Below, one piece after another: positions 46,505 to 53,967 of a DNA stretch of 64,000 bases (position 1 is the stretch's first letter; each line of letters starts with the position of its first letter). Source of the DNA: Nitrospirillum sp034653275 (GTDB lineage: Bacteria; Pseudomonadota; Alphaproteobacteria; Azospirillales; Azospirillaceae); assembly GCF_034653275.1 (NCBI RefSeq), contig NZ_JAYEES010000004.1, positions 682,001-746,000 of the forward strand, in the 5' to 3' direction. The notes under the pieces were generated by a model, which saw only the letters and a program-made list of their open reading frames with translations, searched no databases and was not told the origin of the DNA. The position numbers and the translations under genes were made by a program.

Positions 46505-46540
46505 GGGCCGGGCGCACGCGTCGCCCGGCCCTCTTTATCG
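46505..46540. terminator. Bidirectional terminator between convergent genes
   Basis: AGGGCCGGGCG (46505-46515) and CGCCCGGCCCT (46523-46533) with loop CACGCGT. CTTTAT follows on the right and T-rich sequence on the minus strand side. Serves the FadJ-like gene and the permease gene. Confidence 0.85.
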
Positions 46541-46555
46541 CGCCTGGCGCCGAAT

Positions 46556-47998
46556 TCAGGCGGCGCGGCGGCGGCTGTAGCCGAAGTAGACGAAGAAGCC
46601 GATGACCATCCAGATGACCAGACGCAGCCAGGTATCGCCCGGCAGGCCGTACATCAGGTAGCCGCAGACCAGCACGCCCAGGGGACAGACCAGCCAGAAT
46701 AGCGGCGTCTTGAACGGACGCTCCATATGGGGCTGGGTGATGCGCAGCACCAGGACGCAGGCGCAGACGATGGCGAAGGCCAGCAGCGTGCCGATGGAAA
46801 CCAGCTCACCCAGGATGTCGATGGGAAACAGGCCGGCCAGCAGGGCGGCCAGGACGCCGGTGACGACGGTGGCCACGTGGGGCGTGCGGTAGGTGGGGTG
46901 CACCTTGCTCAGCACCGGCGGCAGCAGCTTGTCGCGCGACATGGCGTACAGCACGCGGCTCTGGCCCAGCATCATGACCAGCATGACGGTGGTCAGGCCG
47001 GCGACGGCGCCGATATCCACCGGCAGGGCCAGCCAGTGCAGTTGCCGCACCGCCTCGATGGCGACCACCACCGGGTGGGGCACGTTCAGCTCGGTGTATG
47101 AAACCAGGCCGGTCAGCACCAGCGACATGAGGATGTACAGCACGGTGCAGAACACCAGCGAGCCCAGGATGCCGATGGGCATGTCGCGCTGCGGCCGCAC
47201 CGCTTCCTGCGCGGTGGTGGAAACGGCGTCGAAGCCGATATAGGCGAAGAAGATGACGCCGGCGCCGCGCAGCACGCCACCCCAGCCGTAGTGGGAGCCC
47301 TTGTCGTCCACCACCTCGGCCGGGATCAGGGGCGACCAGTGGGCCGGCACCACGTAGAACAGGCCGAAGCCGATGACCAGGAACACCACCAGCAGCTTCA
47401 GCAGCACGATGATGCCGTTCACGCGGGCGGAATTGCGGATGCCGACGTAGAGCAGCAGGGTGATGAGGCCGACCATCAGCACGGCCGGCAGGTTCAGCAC
47501 GGCGCCCGTGGTCTGGAAGTGGAATCCGTCCTTCACCGTCAGCGGGGCCGAGGTCAGGGCGGCCGGGATGACGATGCCCACCTGTTTCAGCAGGTTGACG
47601 AAATAACCCGACCAGCCCACGGCCACGGTGCCCGAGGCGAACAGGTATTCCAGCGCCAGGTCCCAGCCGATGATCCACGCCAGGAACTGGCCCACGGTGA
47701 CGTAGGCGTAGGTGTAGGCACTGCCGGCCACGGGCACCATGGCCGAGAATTCGGCATAGCACAGGCCGGCGAACAGGCAGGCGGTGGCCGCCAGCACGAA
47801 GGACAGGACGATGCCGGGGCCGGCGTACTGGGCGGCGGCGGAGCCCGTCAGGACGAAGATGCCGGCACCGATGATGGCGCCGATGCCCAGCGCGGTCAGG
47901 TTCCAGGCGCTCAGGCTGCGTGCCAGGGTCGGGCGGCTTTCATCGCCGTCACCGTCGGCGCTGGCCTCCTCGATAGTCTTTTTCGTCCAAAGGCTCAA
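46556..47998 (-). CDS. APC-family amino acid permease (cationic amino acid transporter type)
   Basis: Inner-membrane transporter with twelve or more helices, 480 residues, similar to YfnA/CAT proteins. The first helix carries GIGAIIGAGIFVLTG, the APC signature for binding the substrate amino group. FFAYIGFDAVSTTAQEAVRPQRDMPIGI marks helix 6 and the following loop. Translation probably begins at TTG 47998 (MSLWTKKTIEEAS), because GGAGAGG (48010-48004) stands 5 bases before it; the upstream in-frame codons lack a site. Substrate is not readable; arginine, lysine or a broad range are typical of the group. It is a single gene between convergent and divergent neighbours. Confidence 0.9.
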   Translation of the reverse strand: MSLWTKKTIEEASADGDGDESRPTLARSLSAWNLTALGIGAIIGAGIFVLTGSAAAQYAGPGIVLSFVLAATACLFAGLCYAEFSAMVPVAGSAYTYAYVTVGQFLAWIIGWDLALEYLFASGTVAVGWSGYFVNLLKQVGIVIPAALTSAPLTVKDGFHFQTTGAVLNLPAVLMVGLITLLLYVGIRNSARVNGIIVLLKLLVVFLVIGFGLFYVVPAHWSPLIPAEVVDDKGSHYGWGGVLRGAGVIFFAYIGFDAVSTTAQEAVRPQRDMPIGILGSLVFCTVLYILMSLVLTGLVSYTELNVPHPVVVAIEAVRQLHWLALPVDIGAVAGLTTVMLVMMLGQSRVLYAMSRDKLLPPVLSKVHPTYRTPHVATVVTGVLAALLAGLFPIDILGELVSIGTLLAFAIVCACVLVLRITQPHMERPFKTPLFWLVCPLGVLVCGYLMYGLPGDTWLRLVIWMVIGFFVYFGYSRRRAA

Positions 47999-48010
47999 AA
48001 CCACCTCTCC

Positions 48011-48491
48011 CGTCAATTCCCAACCGGCCGGCGGGCGCTTGGGCGCCCAGGCACGACCGGCACGATGTGCCCCGCGTATTGCTTGGATGTCGATGTACCC
48101 GCTGTCGGGGGCGCTGTCACCTTAAACGGCGACCAAAAATGTTGATGGGCTAAGCTTTTCCGGAAGCGGCCCCCCGGCGACAGATTTATGCGCGTTGCCG
48201 GGGCGGGCGGACAGCAACGCCATGGCCTGTCCTGGTGGCCTAGTCATTTCGTGCGCATCGGCGCGCCATCTGTATGGATTCGGTTCCGAAACGATTTCGT
48301 CGAATTGACATTCGAGGCCCCGCCGCCGGAAGATCAACCCATGCCTGTATCGGTCCGCGCCCTTGTCCGGTGGTTGCCGTCCCGCGCCGCTCGCCCGTCG
48401 AGTCCGCCGCGGATGGGGCACACCCCTGACCCTATGCGGATGCGCGCCTTATAGGTTTGGGAAGGCCTGGGTCCGCCTGATACCATCCCTG
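48011..48491. other. Intergenic region, 480 bases, no gene supported
   Basis: The stretch between the permease and the next gene is less GC-rich than its surroundings around 48120-48320. Open frames here are short and lack recognisable protein character. The reading frame of the next gene extends back to 48363, but the translated sequence there has no clear start site. Confidence 0.4.
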
Positions 48492-49532
48492 GTGCCGGAC
48501 GGTGTTCCGGGCCCCGCCTTCTGGAGTTTCCCCGCCTTGCGTGCCGACGCGCCCAATCCTTGGAAAAAGCAGCCCGACAAGGGCCAGCTTTACACCCGCA
48601 TCATCGGGGACATCCGCCAGCTGGAGCAGTCGGTGGCGGCGCTGCAGCGCACCTGCCAGATGGTGGCGCAGACCAAGGAGCTGAACGCCTTCCGCAAGCT
48701 GTGGGTGGAGGTGGGGGACACCCTGTCCTTCATCACCGTGCTGGCCTCGCGCGGCGAAAGCCTGGATGAAAGCAAGCGGCCGGCCACCCTGATCCGCCTG
48801 TCGCAGCTGCGCCAGACGGTGATGGAACTGCATGTCCGCTCGGTCGAGCCGGTGTTGCAAGCGATGGTGGACAAGGCGGAGCCCATGGGCCTGGGCACCG
48901 GCTACGTCATGGAAAAGTGGGTCACCCACATGGACGTGACGGCGCAGGAGGTGGCGCAGGCCATGGCCGACCTGGAACGCCTGCACGTCGATATCCGCCA
49001 CGCCGCCGAATTGGCCGAGACCGTTCCGGCGGGGGAGGCGGCGGCCCCTTTGCTGAAACTGGACGCGGTCGAGGCCTCGTATGAGGCGGCCATGGCCGGC
49101 TATGGCCGCCTGACGGGCGCCGTGGCCCGGTCCCGCGCGCTGGCCCAGATCATCGTGCAGTCGGCCCCCGCCCTGCGCGACTTCACCAATGACCGCCAGG
49201 AACAGACGGTCAGGGCCTACCTGCGCGGTCCCGGTGACGCCGGCGCCCTGCCGGCGCCCACCGGCGGGCCCGCATCCGGCACGCTGTACCTGACCCGCAA
49301 GGAAGGAAAGCTGTACGTCGATCCGGAGCTGTCGTCGGACGCGGTGAAGTCCCTGCGCGGCGGCGGCTTCATGGAAGATCTGGCCAAGCGTATCGACCTG
49401 CCGCGCCACAAGCTGACCACCCTGCTGGCCGGCCGGGATGGCATCAATTTCACCTTCCTGTCCAAACTCAAGACGGGGGTGGAGGGGGTGACCGGCACCA
49501 ATGGTGTGAAGGTCGAGGTTCTGCAGACCTGA
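48492..49532 (+). CDS. Conserved-looking hypothetical protein, helical
   Basis: No family is recognised. From GTG 48492 the product is 346 residues. A mostly helical N-terminal part (about 25-240) has regular leucine/alanine heptads, for example GDIRQLEQSVAALQRTCQMVAQTKELNAFRKLW split by short turns. A short C-terminal domain with SGTLYLTRKEGKLYVDPELSSDAVKSLRGGGF and a lysine/glycine-rich end follows. No signal peptide or membrane helix is seen, so it is probably cytosolic. The start is uncertain: the frame is open back to 48363 and no ribosome-binding site stands out. It lies 82 bases before ohrR on the same strand. The amino-acid composition is that of a real protein. Confidence 0.65.
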   Translation: MPDGVPGPAFWSFPALRADAPNPWKKQPDKGQLYTRIIGDIRQLEQSVAALQRTCQMVAQTKELNAFRKLWVEVGDTLSFITVLASRGESLDESKRPATLIRLSQLRQTVMELHVRSVEPVLQAMVDKAEPMGLGTGYVMEKWVTHMDVTAQEVAQAMADLERLHVDIRHAAELAETVPAGEAAAPLLKLDAVEASYEAAMAGYGRLTGAVARSRALAQIIVQSAPALRDFTNDRQEQTVRAYLRGPGDAGALPAPTGGPASGTLYLTRKEGKLYVDPELSSDAVKSLRGGGFMEDLAKRIDLPRHKLTTLLAGRDGINFTFLSKLKTGVEGVTGTNGVKVEVLQT

Positions 49533-49614
49533 GGTCTTCCGGTTCGGGCGCCCGCATCCCCCATTGCCATCGCCGTTAAGGTCTGCCCCTATTCCGGGGT
49601 AGATCGAGGTCCCG

Positions 49615-50127
49615 ATGGCAAAACCCGCGAACGTTCCGTTCCCCACCCCTGACACCGAATCCCGGGCTGGCCCCTTGGCTGGACCCCTGGCCGGTGTGGA
49701 CAACCCGCTGGCGCTGGACCGGCAGCTGTGCTTCGCCCTCTACCAGGCGACCAACCGCATCACCCGCGCCTACCGCCCCCTGCTGGACGCGCTGGGCCTG
49801 ACCTATCCGCAATACCTGGCGCTGATGGTGCTGTGGGAGGGGGCGCCCCTGACGGTGGGCGACCTGGGGAGCCGCCTGGACCTCGACTCCGGCACCCTGA
49901 CGCCCCTGCTGAAGCGCATGGAGGCGGCGGGCCTGGTGGCGCGGCGGCGCGACCTGGCGGACGAGCGCCGCGTGCTGGTCGACCTGACCCCCGCCGCCTG
50001 GACGCTGCGTGACAAGGCGCTGGCCATTCCCGGCGCCATGCTGTGCCGTTTCCCCGTGCCGCTGGATGAGGTGGCGGACCTGCGCGACCGCCTGCGCCAG
50101 CTGGCGGCGGCGTTGGGCGAGGGCTGA
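49615..50127 (+). CDS. ohrR: OhrR-type MarR-family organic-peroxide repressor
   Basis: One-component DNA-binding repressor that releases DNA when a cysteine near its N-terminus is oxidised by organic hydroperoxides. It is 170 residues. The reactive Cys39 is in LDRQLCFALY, and the two conserved tyrosines follow in TRAYRPLLDALGLTYPQYLALMVLW. The winged helix covers DLGSRLDLDSGTLTPLLKRMEAAGLVARRRDLADERRVLVDLT. The pattern is that of OhrR rather than a general MarR. Its usual target, ohr (peroxidase), is not in the window, so it must act elsewhere. Its stop is 5 bases from the convergent cyclase stop. Confidence 0.88.
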   Translation: MAKPANVPFPTPDTESRAGPLAGPLAGVDNPLALDRQLCFALYQATNRITRAYRPLLDALGLTYPQYLALMVLWEGAPLTVGDLGSRLDLDSGTLTPLLKRMEAAGLVARRRDLADERRVLVDLTPAAWTLRDKALAIPGAMLCRFPVPLDEVADLRDRLRQLAAALGEG

Positions 50128-50132
50128 GCGCT

Positions 50133-50915
50133 TTACTTCGCCGGCACCAGCTTGATCTCGAACAGCTTGGGCCAGCGCTTGCCGGTCACGAACAGCCGGT
50201 CGCCCTTGGCATCATAGGCGATGCCGTTCAGCACGTTGTCGATGTTCTGCGTCCGGCCCGACAGCGCTTCCAGCGGCGTCAGGTCGATCCAGCCGGTGAC
50301 GGCGCCGGTGGCGGGGTTGATGCGGGCGATCAGGTTGGTCTGCCAGATGTTGGCCAGGATCTCGCCCTTCACGAACTCCAGCTCATTCAGGTTGCGGATG
50401 GGATAGCCGTTGTCGGTGACGGTGATGCGCCCCGTCTCGGCCAGCGTCTCCGGATCCAGGAAGCGCAGCTCCGGCGTGCCGTCGCTCATGATCAGGCGAT
50501 GGCCGTCCTGGGTCAGGGCCCAGCCTTCGCCGCGATAGTGGAATTCCCGCCGCGCCTTGAAATCTCCCAGGCCATAGACGAAGCCGACCTCGGTGCGGTA
50601 GGTCAGCTGCACCAGCCGGTCCTTCCAATTGACGATGCCCTCGCCGAAATACCGGGGGTCCAGCTCCCGGCTCTGCAGCACTGCGCCGGTCGCCAGATCC
50701 ACTTTGCGGATGGTGGAGTGCTGCTCCAGCCCCGTGCTCTCGTACAGGAACCCGTCCAGGTAGAAGAGGCCCTCGGTGAAGGCCTGGGGGTCGTGCGGGT
50801 AGGTGTGCACCACTTCCACGCCGTATTTGCGGGGCGCCTCCTGGGCGTGCGCGGCAAGTGGCAGGACGGCCAGGGCGAGGCCCAGCAGCAGGGCGCGGAC
50901 AGGGGGCAGGGGCAT
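50133..50915 (-). CDS. Glutaminyl-peptide cyclotransferase (beta-propeller type)
   Basis: Converts N-terminal glutamine of exported peptides to pyroglutamate; this is the plant/bacterial beta-propeller class, unrelated to the animal zinc enzyme. From ATG 50915 the protein is 260 residues with a signal peptide (VRALLLGLALAVLPLAAHAQ), so it acts in the periplasm. Family markers are YPHDPQAFTEGLFYLDGFLYESTGLEQHSTIRKVDL, GEGWALTQDG, ELEFVKGEILANIW and the ending LNGIAYDAKGDRLFVTGKRWPKLFEI, all given here in pieces of the same chain. A TTG five codons upstream is a less likely start. Confidence 0.9.
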   Translation of the reverse strand: MPLPPVRALLLGLALAVLPLAAHAQEAPRKYGVEVVHTYPHDPQAFTEGLFYLDGFLYESTGLEQHSTIRKVDLATGAVLQSRELDPRYFGEGIVNWKDRLVQLTYRTEVGFVYGLGDFKARREFHYRGEGWALTQDGHRLIMSDGTPELRFLDPETLAETGRITVTDNGYPIRNLNELEFVKGEILANIWQTNLIARINPATGAVTGWIDLTPLEALSGRTQNIDNVLNGIAYDAKGDRLFVTGKRWPKLFEIKLVPAK

Positions 50916-50980
50916 GGGGCTCGGGCTCAAGCGGCGGACGGGAAAGCTTTATACGTGGTTGGGGCCCCGGGCAGGGGCGG

Positions 50981-51532
50981 TCACGGCGTCGCGGGCTCGC
51001 CGGATTGGGTCGACTCGGCCAGGGGATCCGGCGGCTCTTCCGACGCCGCCTCGCCCTCGACCGGCGTCTCGGGCTTCAGGCCCTGGCCCGTGACCTCGAT
51101 GCCCCATTCCTCAACCAGCGCCTGGCGCTGTTCGTCCAGTTCCCGGATCTTGGCTTGGTCGCGGGCCACGGCCCAGCCGGCGACCAGGGGCGGGATACCG
51201 AAGTAAAGCAGCCAGCCCACGCCGGCGGCGGAATACATGACCAGCCAGGTCACCGGCTGCACCAGCAGGCCCGCGGCATAGTCCATGGTGTGGCCATGCT
51301 GCCAAAGCTGGATGCAGAAGGGCATGACGCCGCATAGGTTCAGGCCGCCCACCGTCACGGCCGCCGGCTTGTCCGGATCGCGGTCGACGATCCAGGCCAC
51401 CAGGGTCGGCACCATGCCGATGACGGTCAGCACCGAGGTGGGCATGACCAGCGCGCCCAGGGGCAGCAGCAGCACGGCGGCGGCCAGCAGGCCGCCATAG
51501 CTGCGGCGACGGGGGGATGAGGCGCTGTTCAT
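50981..51532 (-). CDS. Small membrane protein of unknown function
   Basis: A 183-residue protein with three to four hydrophobic helices (LLAAAVLLLPLGALVMP, SVLTVIGMVPTLVAWIV, LLVQPVTWLVMYSAAGVGWLLYFG) and a soluble C-terminal tail of about 65 residues. The tail begins with a short coiled coil (ARDQAKIRELDEQRQALVEEW) and ends acidic and proline-rich. ATG 51532 has AGGGTGG 4 bases before it and is preferred to GTG 51550, which overlaps the upstream stop as GTGA. It is directly downstream of the pseudokinase gene, so the two are probably made together and could interact in the membrane. Confidence 0.72.
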   Translation of the reverse strand: MNSASSPRRRSYGGLLAAAVLLLPLGALVMPTSVLTVIGMVPTLVAWIVDRDPDKPAAVTVGGLNLCGVMPFCIQLWQHGHTMDYAAGLLVQPVTWLVMYSAAGVGWLLYFGIPPLVAGWAVARDQAKIRELDEQRQALVEEWGIEVTGQGLKPETPVEGEAASEEPPDPLAESTQSGEPATP

Positions 51533-51546
51533 CACACCACCCTGGC

Positions 51547-53574
51547 TCACTTCACGCTCGCCATCAAGGTGACGATCAAGGCCAAGCCGGCGAGGGAGAT
51601 GCCGCTGGCCACCATAGCGGCCACCCGCTTGCCCCGCGTCACCGCCACTTCGCTGCGGTCGCCCAGCGATTCCTCGATCTTGTTGATGCGGGCCGTCAGG
51701 CTCTCATGCCGGCGCATGGCGTCCAGGAAGCCATGATGGTCCTGGGTCAGGGCCTTGGGGTCGTCGACGATGCTGAGCAAGGCGTCCAGCACGCCTTCGC
51801 GCGCCGCCTTCTGCGCCGCCATCCGCACTTCCTCCCGCTTTTTCAGGTTGCGGAAGCGCTTGAACGACGGGTCCAGGATGCTGGTCATCCACAGGGCCAG
51901 GCCCGGCACCTTGGGCGGACCCGCCCGGCGCTGGGTGTCGGCCAGGATGGCCAGCACGCCCACCGGCCGCCGCGCCGTTTCCGCCGCCAGCGTGGCCAGC
52001 AGGCGCTCGTTCAGCTTGGGATTGCGGGTGGCGATGAAGGCGGCGACATGGCGGTCCATGGGGTCGCGGCCCGGCCCGGCGCCGGCGCCGGCCGCGTCCA
52101 GCGCCGCCATCAGGTCGCCCAGCGTCAGGGGGTAATGGTCGGCCACCGCCGGGCTGAGGCAGGGCGCCACCGGGCTCAGTCCATAGAGCGCGCGTTCGAT
52201 GCCGAATCCGGGGCTGGTGTTCTCCAGCACGGCGCGCACGGCGTCGAACTGCTGGATCATCAGCACCTGCTCGGCCTTGTATTCGGCCTGCACGCTGATC
52301 CAGAAGGCCGGCAGCTGGCCCACGATCATCTCGGCCAGGGCCTGCCCGCCCTCGCCGGTGGCCAGCGCCTCGGCCAGGGCGGTGCCGAAGCCGTCGGGCA
52401 TGATGGCGCGGCCTTTGTAGCGCAGGGGGCCGGGGGGATCGAGGGCGGTGCAGACGCGCGCCACCAGCCGCTCCTCCACGTTCGACGCGCGGCCACCGGC
52501 CGTGGCGCTGCGCACGGCGTTGGCCACCGCCTCCGCCCGGGGCTCATCATTCAGCGAGCGGCGCAGCCAGCGGTCCAGCTCCCCCCGCTCGATCACCTGG
52601 GCGGCGGCGATGGGCGCCTTGGAAAAGGCCCAGGCGGCCCCACGCACGTGCCAGATCTCCCGGCCCTGGAACTCCATGGGCCGGGGGGCACGCTTGGGCA
52701 GCTGCGCCTGCTTGGGGCTCAGGCGCCGGCCCTGCATCCACATGTCCAGGTCGTTCAGGGTCCAGCGCTGCCGGGCGTCATCGGTGATGAGGCCGCGCAG
52801 CGGTTCCACCAGCGACTGGGGAATGCGCGTGCCGCTGGTCAGGGCCGAATAGGTGCCCTTGTCCATGCGGGCCTGCAGCAGCGTCTGCTCATCCAGCCCC
52901 CGGCCCGGTGTGCGCCCCAGGTAGAGGGACAGCAGGGTGACCCCCAGGGCGTAGAGGTCGTCGGCGATGGTGCCGTTGCCCCGGCCGGCGCGGTCGGCCA
53001 GGGCGCGGTCCAGCGGCTCGTACACCAGGGGCTGGGCATAGCCGGGCGGCAGGCTGACGCAGTCGCCCAGCACCACGGCCGCGGCGGCGGATTCGCGGAT
53101 GAACAGGTTGGTGGGGTTGAGCGCGCCGCAGCTGAGGCTGCGCTGGGCGATGTCGCGCAGCACGGCGGTCAGCTGCGGCAGCACGACCCGCACCAGGGCG
53201 TCGTCGGCGATGCCCTCGATGACATCGTCCAGCCGTTCCATGATGCGGCGGCCGGAGGGACGCTCGAAGATGCAGACGAAGCGGCGCCGGTGCTCTGGCG
53301 ACCAGTCGACCACCCCCCAGTCCATGAGGTGCAGCAGGTTGTTGTTCTCGATGGCGCGGAAGCTGCTCATCGCCTCGATGCGGGGCGGCACCGGCTGTTC
53401 GCAGACGATGGCGAACAGCTCTGTCTTCTTCTCGCGCATGCGGTGGGCCAGGTAGGCGCGGCCGCCTGGCGTGTCGAACGCGGGCAGCGGCGCGCTGGGC
53501 TGGATCTCCGCCCGGCCACCCAGGTCGACGGGGCCCAGGTCGGGAACCGGGAACTCTCTGTCTGCCGCCGCCAT
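51547..53574 (-). CDS. Membrane-anchored protein-kinase-like protein (predicted pseudokinase)
   Basis: A 675-residue protein whose first 300 residues follow the Ser/Thr kinase fold: an N-lobe with IEAMSSFRAIENNNLLHLMDWGVV and a C-lobe ending in ADDLYALGVTLLSLYLG (204-220, subdomain IX). The catalytic loop, normally HxDLKPxN, reads CGALNPTN at 149-156: the catalytic Asp is Ala and the Lys is Asn, while Asn156 is kept. The metal-binding DFG is represented by GDC at 170-172. Phosphotransfer is therefore unlikely. A helical middle region follows, and the C-terminus has a short coiled coil (ARINKIEESLGDRS) and one membrane helix (VAAMVASGISLAGLALIVTLMASV), making it tail-anchored with the kinase-like domain in the cytosol. 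Together with the next gene it forms a two-gene unit. Role unknown; scaffold or sensor is inferred. Confidence 0.72.
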   Translation of the reverse strand: MAAADREFPVPDLGPVDLGGRAEIQPSAPLPAFDTPGGRAYLAHRMREKKTELFAIVCEQPVPPRIEAMSSFRAIENNNLLHLMDWGVVDWSPEHRRRFVCIFERPSGRRIMERLDDVIEGIADDALVRVVLPQLTAVLRDIAQRSLSCGALNPTNLFIRESAAAAVVLGDCVSLPPGYAQPLVYEPLDRALADRAGRGNGTIADDLYALGVTLLSLYLGRTPGRGLDEQTLLQARMDKGTYSALTSGTRIPQSLVEPLRGLITDDARQRWTLNDLDMWMQGRRLSPKQAQLPKRAPRPMEFQGREIWHVRGAAWAFSKAPIAAAQVIERGELDRWLRRSLNDEPRAEAVANAVRSATAGGRASNVEERLVARVCTALDPPGPLRYKGRAIMPDGFGTALAEALATGEGGQALAEMIVGQLPAFWISVQAEYKAEQVLMIQQFDAVRAVLENTSPGFGIERALYGLSPVAPCLSPAVADHYPLTLGDLMAALDAAGAGAGPGRDPMDRHVAAFIATRNPKLNERLLATLAAETARRPVGVLAILADTQRRAGPPKVPGLALWMTSILDPSFKRFRNLKKREEVRMAAQKAAREGVLDALLSIVDDPKALTQDHHGFLDAMRRHESLTARINKIEESLGDRSEVAVTRGKRVAAMVASGISLAGLALIVTLMASVK

Positions 53575-53967
53575 GATACCCCGTCCGGCCGGCGCCCCGC
53601 CGGCCCTCGCGCCCCGGCCGCGTACACGGCCCCGTGCTGGCGATCATGCCCGATCCGCACGGGCGGGAACAAGACGGCCGGCCGGAATAGACAATCGGAT
53701 CAAGGTGATTGGCTGAACGGTTGCGGAAATCTAGGCGGAATGGCAATCCAGGGTGTGGGGCCGCCGTCACGCCAGGGCTTCGAGGCCAGTGTACGGAAGA
53801 TTGCGGTGGATCAACCCCCATGCCCGCCGCCTGGCGCATGATGCCTGGTTCGTATCGTCTGGAGGCAACATCATTGCGCCAGCGAATCGTGACCCAGCGA
53901 ATCGTGACATTGATTTCGGGCCGCGGACGCGCAGAATCGGGGCCTTACTGATCAGGATGCCTATCCC
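53575..53967. other. Divergent intergenic region with a 14-bp direct repeat
   Basis: No gene is seen in these 393 bases between the kinase-like gene and the GGDEF-EAL gene. CCAGCGAATCGTGA occurs at 53879-53892 and again at 53894-53907, a 15-base period, about 60 bases before the downstream ATG. Such tandem sites often bind response regulators on one helix face or close to it; that use is inferred. Confidence 0.5.
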
